From Korobacter sp963703075 (GTDB taxonomy: Bacteria > Acidobacteriota > Terriglobia > Terriglobales > Acidobacteriaceae): 64,000 nucleotides of DNA. The notes beneath the pieces were generated by a model that searched no databases, had not been told where the DNA came from, and saw nothing but the letters and a program-made list of their open reading frames with translations. Below are positions 9,254 to 17,357 of the stretch, one piece after another. The translations under genes and the position numbers were made by a program. The number at the start of each line of letters is the position of its first letter. The stretch's first letter is position 1. Where the stretch lies: NCBI GenBank assembly GCA_963703075.1, contig OY969786.1:1488001-1552000 (forward strand), read 5' to 3'.

Positions 9254-11209
9254 TTAGCGATTTCGAGCGAGTTGGAAGCCTATCCAGACACTGTTTTGCC
9301 CGTTGTAGCTGGTCTTCGCAGATTGCGTGATGAAGCCCATGCGTTCCACCTTGATGGTGCAATCGTGGCATGGCTCGGCACGTTCGAAGGAGTAGTGGCC
9401 GTCGCGTCGGTTTGCGATACTCGCCAGTTCTTTTCCTGTGGCATCCAGCAATGTCATCTTGGCGCGGAAGACAGGATAGCCTCCGCTGTCCGTGACGATG
9501 CCCTCTATCGCGCCACGAGGCGCAAGACCTTCCTGCATCGTTTCTTTGTACATCCATCCTGGACCGCGCAGGGGGCGTCCGCCGGTTTGGCCGGTCAGCT
9601 TGTCGTCTTCCACCGAGAGCACGCCATTCACGAAGACATACTTGAAACCGACTGAGGGATGATTGGGGTCTTCGAAGGTCGCCACATCGTGCACTGTGGC
9701 TGGATCGAAGATAGTGATATCGGCAAAGTAGCCGGGTTGGAGCAAACCGCGGTGGTCAAGTTTTTCCCTCTGCGCCGGCAGGGAAGAGAACTTGCGGATG
9801 GCATCTTCCAGGCGCAGCACATGCTGATCGCGAACGTAGAGGCCGAGAATACGCGCGAAGCTTCCCCATCCGCGGGGATGCGATTTCGATTCGCTGAGGG
9901 GGCCATCTTCTGCGACCTCGCCATAATCCGTGCCGACACTCACCCACGGCTGCTGCAGCGCCAGCCGCAGATCGTCCTCGTTCATTTCGAAATAAATCGC
10001 GCCCACGTTGTCGTGGTCGGCGATGACGAGATCAAAAATCGCATCGATCGGATCCTTGTTCTGCATCGCGGCGATCTGTTCGATGTTCTTACCTTCGAAC
10101 TTCTTAAGATTTGGCTTGAGCACAGAAGCAACCAGGATGCCCTTGGCGCCGCCGGTGCCGAGCCACATGTTGTCGAAGGAATGATTGTCGGTGGTCAACA
10201 GTGCACGAATCTCCTGCCGAACCTTGGGATCCTGCAATCGTTTCACGAACGCGTCCGTGCCGCCCTCATGGTACTTCGCGGGTATGACAGCACCGAGCGA
10301 CGTAGCGGAGGCGATGTAGGGATACTGGTCGGCGGTGATGTCGAGTCCGGCGGCGCGTGCCTTTTCAATCTCCGCTACGATTGCCGCCATCTTGCCCCAA
10401 TTGGTTTTTCCCGCCGCTTTGAGGTGGAAGATTTCGGCGGGGATGTTGGCCTCGCGCGCGATCTGCTCGACCTCGCCAATGGCGTCGAGCTCGGTTTCAC
10501 TCTCGTTGCGGATATGCGAGGCATAAATGCCGCCATGCTTCGCCGCCACGCTGGCGAGCGCGATCAACTCGTCGGTTTTGGCGTACTCGCCGGGAGCGTA
10601 CATGAGGGCGCTGGAAACACCCATCGCGCCTTGCATCATGGCGTCTTCGACGAGGTCCTGCATATCTTTCAGTTCGCTCGCGGTGGGTGGACGATTGTCG
10701 TTGCCGATGACGTAATTGCGCACCTGTGCGGCGCCGACGTACGTGCCAAGATTCACTCCTGGTTTGGCCTTCTCGAGTCTATGGAAGTAATCCTCGAGCT
10801 GTGTCCAATCCAGCGTGAGGTGATAGTGCTCGGTGTAGTCCGCGACTTCCTTTTTGATTCGATCGTTCAGCGGAGCGATGGTGTCTCCTTCACCGGTGAT
10901 CTCGGTGGTGATGCCTTGCCGGAGCTTGCTCTCCGCCCGCGGGTCGATGAGCAGGTTCGTTTCCGACTGGCCGAGCATGTCGATGAAGCCCGGCGCGATG
11001 ATCAAGCCCTTCGCGTCGATGGTGCGCGTGGCTTTCACATCCGGGCCTGCGCTCCCAATGAACGCGATGCGGTCCTGCACGATGCCGACATCGGCGTAAA
11101 ACCATGGATTTCCGGAGCCATCGACGATACGGCCGTTACGGATGAGGTAGTCGTAGTTTTGAGCGTACAGAGGAGCAGCGAGCAAAAGGAGGAGTGCGAG
11201 ACGATGCAA
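9254..11209 (-). CDS. Secreted D-aminoacylase-like amidohydrolase with C-terminal carboxypeptidase-regulatory-like domain
   Basis: A 651-residue amidohydrolase of the N-acyl-D-amino-acid deacylase family. A signal peptide (MHRLALLLLLAAPLYAQ) indicates export. The TIM-barrel starts with NGRIVDGSGNPW and has the GLIIAPGFIDMLGQ metal-site strand near residue 72, where classical members have HxHxD; here HSH/HTH is replaced by LGQSE, so metal binding may be altered. SHIRNE near 233 and the late GTDYG are present. Residues about 565-651 look like a CarboxypepD_reg beta-sandwich (GAIEGIVTDSGGYPV). It lies downstream of the DUF92 gene on the same strand. Substrate unknown. Confidence 0.85.
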   Translation of the reverse strand: MHRLALLLLLAAPLYAQNYDYLIRNGRIVDGSGNPWFYADVGIVQDRIAFIGSAGPDVKATRTIDAKGLIIAPGFIDMLGQSETNLLIDPRAESKLRQGITTEITGEGDTIAPLNDRIKKEVADYTEHYHLTLDWTQLEDYFHRLEKAKPGVNLGTYVGAAQVRNYVIGNDNRPPTASELKDMQDLVEDAMMQGAMGVSSALMYAPGEYAKTDELIALASVAAKHGGIYASHIRNESETELDAIGEVEQIAREANIPAEIFHLKAAGKTNWGKMAAIVAEIEKARAAGLDITADQYPYIASATSLGAVIPAKYHEGGTDAFVKRLQDPKVRQEIRALLTTDNHSFDNMWLGTGGAKGILVASVLKPNLKKFEGKNIEQIAAMQNKDPIDAIFDLVIADHDNVGAIYFEMNEDDLRLALQQPWVSVGTDYGEVAEDGPLSESKSHPRGWGSFARILGLYVRDQHVLRLEDAIRKFSSLPAQREKLDHRGLLQPGYFADITIFDPATVHDVATFEDPNHPSVGFKYVFVNGVLSVEDDKLTGQTGGRPLRGPGWMYKETMQEGLAPRGAIEGIVTDSGGYPVFRAKMTLLDATGKELASIANRRDGHYSFERAEPCHDCTIKVERMGFITQSAKTSYNGQNSVWIGFQLARNR

Positions 11210-11318
11210 GAGATGGCTCCGGGTCGGTATTTCAGCGCGATGGCATTGTAAGCCGCCATGACCCCGTTTTGTTTCCGCGTGGAACAGGCAGCGAGGTCGC
11301 GCTGTGAGGGGCTACGCG

Positions 11319-12125
11319 CTAGCCTACCCACCACGAGATGAGCAGTGCGAGGTCGGCAGCGAAAACGGTGCTCAGGAAATTAACCCCATCGTTGCCGAGG
11401 AGGCCGCGGCGCTCGAGGGTTGCGCCCAGGATGCTGTCAAAAATCATGCCCGCGAACCCGCAGGCGGCGCTGATCACCGCCCACCGCACGTCCAGGAGCC
11501 CGGTTACCCACGACAGCATGCCAACCGTGATCGCGGCGAGCGCGCCCCACAAAGTTCCGCCCAGGCTGATGCCGCCGTCGAGACCAATCTCTGTAGGTGA
11601 GAAGCCCACGATCAGATAGGTCCGGCCGCGCAAGCCTTCACCGATTTCGCTGCTGACGGTGTCCGCGGCAGCCTCGGCGAGAGCGGCGATCACGCCGGGC
11701 ATTAGGTAGATCAACGTACGAGGGAAAAAAAGTCCAGCGACGCAAACCGCAGCCGCGGCGAACAAGTTGGCGAGCACCTGCCATCCATCGCGTCCGTTGG
11801 GCTGCCCGGCTTTGCCGTGCTGCTCCTTGACGGTGTGGCGCCAGCGTGTGGCCAGCGCGGTCAGCAGGAAAACTCCGAATACAACCGCGAAGCCGCCGGG
11901 GCCAGCGCCAAGATAAATGGCGAGGGCAACTGCGAATCCGGCGAGAGCACCCCCCGGGGTCACACCTTTCATCCATCGCGCCCACAACGCGAAGAGAGCG
12001 GTGATTCCAATTGCCGGAGCGACCCGCGAGGCCATGACGTCGGCCGCGAAGGTGGACGATGAAAAGGCGAAAGTGAACAAACTTTGCAATAGCTTTCTGA
12101 TAATCGGAGGGATGACGAGTTGGAC
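11319..12125 (-). CDS. DUF92 integral membrane protein
   Basis: A polytopic membrane protein of the DUF92 family (TIGR00297; plant VTE6 phytyl-phosphate kinase belongs here). Family features are the GALAGF segment, the AADTVSSEIG motif near the middle, and GTLWGALAA and AGMIFDSILGATLERRG towards the end. The open frame reaches 12164, but its first residues are not membrane-like, so I use the GTG at 12125; an ATG at about 12035 is an alternative. In bacteria the function is unproven, and isoprenoid phosphate metabolism is only suggested by the plant homologue. Confidence 0.75.
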   Translation of the reverse strand, partial: VQLVIPPIIRKLLQSLFTFAFSSSTFAADVMASRVAPAIGITALFALWARWMKGVTPGGALAGFAVALAIYLGAGPGGFAVVFGVFLLTALATRWRHTVKEQHGKAGQPNGRDGWQVLANLFAAAAVCVAGLFFPRTLIYLMPGVIAALAEAAADTVSSEIGEGLRGRTYLIVGFSPTEIGLDGGISLGGTLWGALAAITVGMLSWVTGLLDVRWAVISAACGFAGMIFDSILGATLERRGLLGNDGVNFLSTVFAADLALLISWWVG

Positions 12126-12240
12126 TCGCCCATCCTTTTCGGCATCGTAACAGGTGCAGGGCATGCTACTCTACCGGCCCGAGTCGACCCGCCAGGCAGG
12201 AAACGGAGCTTGCCGGGGATCTCATTGAAAGGTGCAAAGT

Positions 12241-13116
12241 ATGGCTGCGTCTGTGTGGTCTGGTTATCTGACTTTTGGGCTCATTTCGATGCCGGTTCGT
12301 TTGTTTTCTGGCGCCCGGGGTTCGCGAATTTCGTTCAACCAGTTGCACCGCGACGATCATGTGCGCGTAAAGCAGCAGCTGATCTGCCCGGCAGACGGCA
12401 AAGTGCTGGAGCGCGATGAAATCGTGAAGGGCTATGAGTACCGCAAAGGTGAATACGTCATCATCGAGCCCGAGGAGTTGAAGAAGATCGAGCCCAAGAC
12501 CGCGAAAGCGATGGAAATTCTCGAATTCGTGAAGACGGACGACGTGGATCCGGTCTATTTCGAGTCTTCCTACTATCTGCAGCCGGACGAAGGCGGCGAG
12601 AAGCCATACGCGCTGCTGACGAAGGCGCTCAAGGAAACGGATTACATGGGCATCGCCAAGATGACGATGCACAACCGCGAGTACACCGTGTTCCTCCGCC
12701 CGCATGAAAGCGGCATGATGCTGCACACCATGTACTACGAAGACGAAGTCCGCAAGATGGACGCGCCGAAGCTGGATGTCGAAGTGAAACCGGCAGAGGT
12801 CAAGATCGCCCACCAGCTCATTGAGGCGTTGGCAGGGAAGTTTGAGCCCGAGAAATTCCACGACACCTACGAAGAAAACGTGAAGAAGCTGATCCAGGCG
12901 CATTTGGAAGGCCGTGATGTGGAAGCGGTGGCCAAGGTGGCGAAGCCGGAGAAGGTCGTCGACCTGATGGCCGCGCTGAAACAGAGCCTTGAGCAGATGA
13001 AGGGGCAAAAGAAGGGCGAAAAGCGGGTCGCAGAGGCGCAAAAAGACTCCGAGATCCACGTTGCGCCGAAGAAACCCGCCATCCGCGAGCGCAGAGGCAA
13101 GACGCGCGTCGCATAA
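12241..13116 (+). CDS. ku: Non-homologous end-joining protein Ku
   Basis: Binds DNA double-strand ends and recruits ligase LigD in bacterial end joining. It has 291 residues from the ATG at 12241, chosen over the GTG at 12232 because AAAGG lies about 9 nt before it. The Ku core starts with VWSGYLTFGLISMPV and contains the QLICP and KGYEY segments of the barrel. The C-terminus is lysine-rich and ends in basic residues, as in other bacterial Ku proteins with DNA-binding tails. No ligD is in this window. A strong terminator follows. Confidence 0.96.
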   Translation: MAASVWSGYLTFGLISMPVRLFSGARGSRISFNQLHRDDHVRVKQQLICPADGKVLERDEIVKGYEYRKGEYVIIEPEELKKIEPKTAKAMEILEFVKTDDVDPVYFESSYYLQPDEGGEKPYALLTKALKETDYMGIAKMTMHNREYTVFLRPHESGMMLHTMYYEDEVRKMDAPKLDVEVKPAEVKIAHQLIEALAGKFEPEKFHDTYEENVKKLIQAHLEGRDVEAVAKVAKPEKVVDLMAALKQSLEQMKGQKKGEKRVAEAQKDSEIHVAPKKPAIRERRGKTRVA

Positions 13117-13131
13117 GAGAAAATCAGAGGA

Positions 13132-13160
13132 GCCCTTGCGACGTGCGCAAGGGCTTTTTT
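13132..13160 (+). terminator. Rho-independent terminator after ku
   Basis: A perfect 9-bp GC-rich stem, GCCCTTGCG (13132-13140) with CGCAAGGGC (13146-13154), a 5-nt loop and six T residues. It sits 15 nt after the ku stop. Confidence 0.92.
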
Positions 13161-13185
13161 GCTGAAATTTCCGCTACAAAAACGT

Positions 13186-13191
13186 TATAAT
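13186..13191 (+). promoter_or_regulatory. -10 box TATAAT of a leaderless start
   Basis: A perfect TATAAT ends 5 nt before the ATG at 13197 and follows the ku terminator. There is no Shine-Dalgarno sequence. The first transcribed base would fall on or beside the start codon. Confidence 0.6.
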
Positions 13192-13196
13192 CGGTC

Positions 13197-13451
13197 ATGG
13201 CCCGCGGTTGGGAAAGTAAATCTGTGGAAGGTCAAATGGAAGCTGCCGCATCGCCCGCCCTCTCACCCTCAGACGACAAAACGAAAATCTCACCGGAAAT
13301 ACAGGAACGCCAGCGCAAGCGGCAGGGGATTCAGCTCGCTCGCAAGCGGATTCTGCAACAAATGGACGCCAGCGGCAACGAGCGCTACACCGAAATGCTG
13401 CGCAACTCCCTGGCAGATCTCGATTCACAGTTGTCGAAGTTAGATAGTTAG
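13197..13451 (+). CDS. Small hydrophilic protein of unknown function (84 aa)
   Basis: I do not recognise the family. The 84-residue product is charged, with a Lys/Arg-rich helical centre (residues about 33-55) and a C-terminal helix ending in LADLDSQLSKLDS, so it may be coiled-coil. It has its own promoter directly after the ku terminator, with the -10 box only 5 nt from the ATG, so translation is probably leaderless. Coding is supported by this promoter and by length, not by homology. Confidence 0.55.
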   Translation: MARGWESKSVEGQMEAAASPALSPSDDKTKISPEIQERQRKRQGIQLARKRILQQMDASGNERYTEMLRNSLADLDSQLSKLDS

Positions 13452-13606
13452 AGCTCTGATTCACCAACCTGTTGCGCTCTTCAACGGCCACTCCTCCTAT
13501 TCGTCGGTCCGTCCCGTCGTAGTTTCGCCTCACATCTCTCAGTGAGTCGCGTCACATCCGCAAGTTCATCTTGGCTGCACAATACTGCCAACAGCGGAGG
13601 TGTCTC

Positions 13607-13726
13607 GTGCCTGTCCTCATCATCGCGGTGGTTTTTATGCTGATCTTTGTGGCTATGGGCGTGATGTTGTCGTCGGCCATGCTGGCGGAGCACCACACCA
13701 ACAATGTCCTGGCGCGGAGAAAGTAA
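13607..13726 (+). CDS. 39-residue single-span membrane microprotein
   Basis: A very short ORF with a GTG start and a strong ribosome binding site (AGCGGAGG, 6 nt before). The product has a hydrophobic segment of about 22 residues (VLIIAVVFMLIFVAMG, then VMLSSAMLA), then a short polar, basic tail ending ARRK. This is the pattern of a single-pass microprotein with the tail inside. It ends 20 nt before the convergent archaemetzincin gene. No family recognised. Confidence 0.55.
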   Translation: MPVLIIAVVFMLIFVAMGVMLSSAMLAEHHTNNVLARRK

Positions 13727-13746
13727 CTGCAGAACCGCACGTCGGT

Positions 13747-14268
13747 TCACACGATCTTGGCAGCGCACTCCCGGCAGAAGATCGGTTGCTTGATGTCGAT
13801 CCACTCCACCGCATGGGAAGCGGCCATCACGCAGCGATAATCATCGCAATGGGTCAGCTCAAGGGTGTGCCCGAGTTCGTGGACGGCTTCGGTTAGCAAA
13901 CGTTGGGCGAAGAGCAGCTTGTCCTCAGGAAGCCCGTAAAATTCCTGGCGCAGCCGATGGGTTGAGACGATGGCGGCGTGGCCACCTACCTGGGCTTCTC
14001 CAAACACGAATGTCAAAATCGGGATGTAGAGGTCTTCGGTGGTCACGCCGAGCAGCTTCCACGTTTGGTCTGTTACGTAGGGCTGCATGCGCGCGATCAG
14101 TTCACTGGAATGATACTGCTGGCGCTCAGGATGGTAGGCGATGCGCGGATCCAGCGCAGGCTGCAAGAGGGCGCACGGGACGCGGAAGAGCTCGCAAAGC
14201 TGGCGCTGCAGCCACCCAAGCACGTCGGGCGGCACGTTCCCGATCGGCAACAGGTGCAATTCTTTCAT
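13747..14268 (-). CDS. Archaemetzincin-family zinc metalloprotease
   Basis: A 173-residue protein with the family-specific extended zinc motif: His130-Glu131 and His134, then His140-Cys141, Cys146 and Met148 (HELGHTLELTHC followed by DDYRCVM). Cys165 and Cys168 near the end complete the second, structural zinc site typical of archaemetzincins. There is no signal peptide, so it acts in the cytoplasm. The start overlaps the stop of the sigma-54 response regulator by 4 nt (ATGA at 14265-14268), so the protease is translated with the regulator. Bacterial archaemetzincins have no settled physiological role; the link to a redox-sensing operon is the best clue here. Confidence 0.92.
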   Translation of the reverse strand: MKELHLLPIGNVPPDVLGWLQRQLCELFRVPCALLQPALDPRIAYHPERQQYHSSELIARMQPYVTDQTWKLLGVTTEDLYIPILTFVFGEAQVGGHAAIVSTHRLRQEFYGLPEDKLLFAQRLLTEAVHELGHTLELTHCDDYRCVMAASHAVEWIDIKQPIFCRECAAKIV

Positions 14269-15635
14269 TCGTGTGTGGCGGTCGACTTGCTCCAGCCATA
14301 CCTCTTGATCTTGTGGTGCAGCGTCACTCGATCAATGTCGAGCAAGTCGGCAGCGCGCGTCTGGTTCCAATTGCATTGCTCGAGCACATGCAGGATGTGC
14401 TCTTTCTCAATGTCCTCGAGTTTCCTCGGAGCCCCCGTTCCATTCGCCGCCGCCGCTACTGCCTTCGTCCGAAGGGAAAAGTCGGTTTCTCGCAGCTCAG
14501 GCTCCTGTGCCACAACCATCGCACGCTCGACAGCATTTTCGAGCTCCCGCACATTCCCCGGCCAGGGATACTGCTGGAGAAGATTCATCGCCGCTGAAGC
14601 GACCCGCGTGACTCGTTTATTCATTTGTTCGGCAAACTTGCGGACAAAGTGGGTCACGAGCAGGGGGATGTCTTCCTTGCGGTCGCGGAGAGGTGGCAGC
14701 TCGATGTGGAAGACGTTAAGGCGATAGAAAAGGTCGGGACGGAAATGGCCGTCTTCGATCAGTTTTTCGAGATCTTTGTTGGTTGCGGCGACCACCCGGA
14801 AGTCCACCTTGATCGGCTGGTTGCTGCCGACGCGCACGATCTCGCGCTCCTGCAAAACGCGCAGCAGGTCCGTCTGCGTCTTCAGGCTGATATCGCCGAT
14901 TTCGTCGAGGAACACCGTGCCGCCCTCGGCCACCTCGAACTTTCCCTTCTTGCGATATTGCGCGCCGGTGAAAGCGCCTTTCTCGTGTCCGAAGAGCTCG
15001 CTTTCCAGCAGGCTCTCGGTGAGGGCGCCGCAATGCACCGGCACCATGGGATGGAAGCGACGCGTGCTAAGGGCGTGGATGGCGCGGGCGACCACTTCTT
15101 TACCGGTACCGCTTTCCCCGGTAATCAGTACAGTGGCATCGGTGGGGGCGACGGTCTCGATGGCCTCGTTGACCTTCTTCATGGCATCGCTGCGCCACAC
15201 CAGGTCAACGTGCGCGTGCTCTTCGATCTGTTCCTTCAAGCGAACGTTTTCCTGCTCGACCCGCTTGTGCGCGAGCGCCTTTGAAACGAGGTGCGCCGTT
15301 TCTTCCGGGTCGAGCGGCTTGGTGATGTAGTCGTAGGCGCCATTGCGCAACGTGGCGACGGCGGTTTCCACCGAGGCATAGCCGGTCATCATGATGACAA
15401 TCAGCCCGGGGACGAGTTCGTGCAGTTTGCGCTGGAGCTCGACTCCGTCGGTGCCCCGCATTTTGATGTCGAGCAACGCGAGATCATACGTCTGCTCAGC
15501 TACCCGCGTCAGCGCCTCGTTGGCACTTTCCGCGACGGCAACTTCGTAGCCCTCCTCGCGGAACCACTTGGCGAGGGAATCGCGCACGCTTAGTTCGTCA
15601 TCAACGACGATCAGCTTTCCTTTGGGATTCATCAT
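14265..15635 (-). CDS. Sigma-54-dependent NtrC-family response regulator
   Basis: 456 residues in three parts. The receiver domain is 8-120, with the acidic pair VDDE and phospho-acceptor Asp56 in LLDIKM. The AAA+ sigma-54 activator domain is about 150-370, with Walker A GESGTGKE, the sigma-54-contact loop GAFTGA and Walker B GGTVFLDEIGD. A Fis-type helix-turn-helix forms the C-terminus (NQTRAADLLDIDRVTLHHKIKRYG). It starts 3 nt after the stop of the heme-binding histidine kinase, its evident partner, and its stop overlaps the protease start. I found no convincing -24/-12 promoter in this operon, so its target may lie elsewhere. Confidence 0.96.
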   Translation of the reverse strand: MMNPKGKLIVVDDELSVRDSLAKWFREEGYEVAVAESANEALTRVAEQTYDLALLDIKMRGTDGVELQRKLHELVPGLIVIMMTGYASVETAVATLRNGAYDYITKPLDPEETAHLVSKALAHKRVEQENVRLKEQIEEHAHVDLVWRSDAMKKVNEAIETVAPTDATVLITGESGTGKEVVARAIHALSTRRFHPMVPVHCGALTESLLESELFGHEKGAFTGAQYRKKGKFEVAEGGTVFLDEIGDISLKTQTDLLRVLQEREIVRVGSNQPIKVDFRVVAATNKDLEKLIEDGHFRPDLFYRLNVFHIELPPLRDRKEDIPLLVTHFVRKFAEQMNKRVTRVASAAMNLLQQYPWPGNVRELENAVERAMVVAQEPELRETDFSLRTKAVAAAANGTGAPRKLEDIEKEHILHVLEQCNWNQTRAADLLDIDRVTLHHKIKRYGWSKSTATHE

Positions 15636-15638
15636 GAC

Positions 15639-17357
15639 TTACCTCACTTCGTTCTTGTTCGCCGCAGCCAGGGCGAGGTCGAAGCCTTCGTCCGAGAGCG
15701 GCAGATATACGTTGAAAGTTGTTCCGCGGCCGACCTGCGAATCCACTTCGATCCGGCCGTTGTGACGTTCCACGATGTTGTGGCTGATCGCCAGCCCCAG
15801 ACCGACCCCTTTGCCCGTGTCCTTGGTGGTGAGAAACGGCTCAAACAGGCGTGGCAGGATGTCGGCGGGTATGCCCACGCCGTCGTCCCGCACCAGCAAC
15901 AGGAGTTCGCTGTGATCGGTAACGGTAGTGGATATCCAGAGATTGCCGCCGTGGGGCATGGCATCAATGGCGTTCATGGTGAGCGCGAGCAGCACCTGCT
16001 CCATCTGGGCTGCGTCCGCTCGGATTAATGGGAGGTCGGCGCCGGCGTCTACGTGAATCTGGATCGAAGCCATCTCGAGCTTGTGGGCTGCAAGCTTCAC
16101 CACGCGGTCCACGATCGGGTTCAGCCGGATCCACTCAAGATTGATCGGATTCGAGCGCGAGAAGCTGAGAAGGTTTTTGACCAGCTCGCCACAGCGCCGG
16201 CTCTCGATCGCGACCAGGTCGAGGTTCTCGGCCATCTCGTGGCGCTTGGGTTCGTCCTCGAAAATACCGCGCTCGATATAGCGCTTCACCAGCTTGGAGT
16301 AGGTCAAAATTCCGGAGAGCGGATTGTTGATTTCATGCGCCACTACGGCCGCCATTTTGCCGATGGTCGCCATCTTTTCGACGTGCAGCATGCGCTCGGC
16401 AGCTTTCTTCAGCTCGCTCGTCTTCTCCAGGACGCGGTCTTCCAGGGTACGGTTCCAGGCGGTAATTTCGTCGCTGGCATTGCGTAACTGGCGGCTCATC
16501 TCGTTAAACGAGTGGGCCAGTTCGCCGACTTCGTCGTTGGAATTCAGCTCGATCTGGTAGCCCAGGTCTCCATGGGTCAGCCGCACGGTCCCGGCTTTGA
16601 GCATGCCAAGAGGTTCATGGACCACCCGCCAGACGAAGAGCCAGGTGGCCAGCGAAACCAGCATGACCGCGAGAATGGTGTAAGCGGCCATGGTGTGGGT
16701 GCTCTCCGCGAGGTTGGCGTCGGTCTTGGCCAGCGAGAGGCTTACGTCGAGCACGCCGAGGATCTGCTGGTCGCGAGGGTGCGCGTGACAGGCAGCGTTG
16801 GAGCAGCTCTCCTGGTTTTCGATGGGAGTGATGATGCCCAGCACACGTTCGCCATTGGCGCGATAAATCCGAAAGCGGTCGGGCCGATTCAGTTTCGCCA
16901 GAGGCGCCGCCTGCGCGTGGCAGGCATAGCAGGCCTCCGCATTCTTATCGACCTGCCGGTTCACCTCGACAGTGTCGGTGGAAAAGCTGATCAATCCTTC
17001 CTGGTTGATGATGCGAATCCGCTTCATGCCGGGCTCGTCCGCCATGGTGCTGATGATCTGGTAGAGGCCGGCACGGTCGTTGCGCATCATGTAATGCGAG
17101 GTGCTGCGCTTGATAACGTCGCTCTGCCTTTCGGCGGCTTGCAACGTGAAAGCTTCAAGGTGCTGCCGGTGCAGCCGGATATTCACAAAGCCGAGCGCCC
17201 CGAAAATCGAGACCAGCGACCCGATCAGCAGCAAAAGCAGCTTGGCGCTGACGGTCTGCGAAAGCCTTTGCCAGCGCCGCATTTCGACGTTCGGGTTGGG
17301 ATCTCCGGAACGCTTAGCGGATGTTGTGGTCGCTCCGAGTTTGTCAGTCTCCGGCAT
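15639..17357 (-). CDS. Histidine kinase with periplasmic heme-binding sensor domain
   Basis: 572 residues. A first membrane segment (about 39-60) and a second (about 224-246) enclose a periplasmic sensor. This sensor holds a heme c motif CxxCH (Cys143, Cys146, His147) and a spaced variant CX4CH (Cys185, Cys190, His191), so it probably carries one or two covalent hemes and senses redox state or a gas. HAMP, a short coiled linker, HisKA (phospho-His in VVAHEINNP) and HATPase_c (NAIDAMPHGG, DDGVGIP, GKGVGLGLAI) follow. The start overlaps the end of the NrfD-like gene by 14 nt, tying sensing to the redox complex. Confidence 0.93.
   Translation of the reverse strand: MPETDKLGATTTSAKRSGDPNPNVEMRRWQRLSQTVSAKLLLLLIGSLVSIFGALGFVNIRLHRQHLEAFTLQAAERQSDVIKRSTSHYMMRNDRAGLYQIISTMADEPGMKRIRIINQEGLISFSTDTVEVNRQVDKNAEACYACHAQAAPLAKLNRPDRFRIYRANGERVLGIITPIENQESCSNAACHAHPRDQQILGVLDVSLSLAKTDANLAESTHTMAAYTILAVMLVSLATWLFVWRVVHEPLGMLKAGTVRLTHGDLGYQIELNSNDEVGELAHSFNEMSRQLRNASDEITAWNRTLEDRVLEKTSELKKAAERMLHVEKMATIGKMAAVVAHEINNPLSGILTYSKLVKRYIERGIFEDEPKRHEMAENLDLVAIESRRCGELVKNLLSFSRSNPINLEWIRLNPIVDRVVKLAAHKLEMASIQIHVDAGADLPLIRADAAQMEQVLLALTMNAIDAMPHGGNLWISTTVTDHSELLLLVRDDGVGIPADILPRLFEPFLTTKDTGKGVGLGLAISHNIVERHNGRIEVDSQVGRGTTFNVYLPLSDEGFDLALAAANKNEVR

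Noticed and set aside
9659..11251. 530-residue ORF on the plus strand
   Set aside because: It is antisense to the amidohydrolase gene, with low-complexity shadow composition and no family motif.
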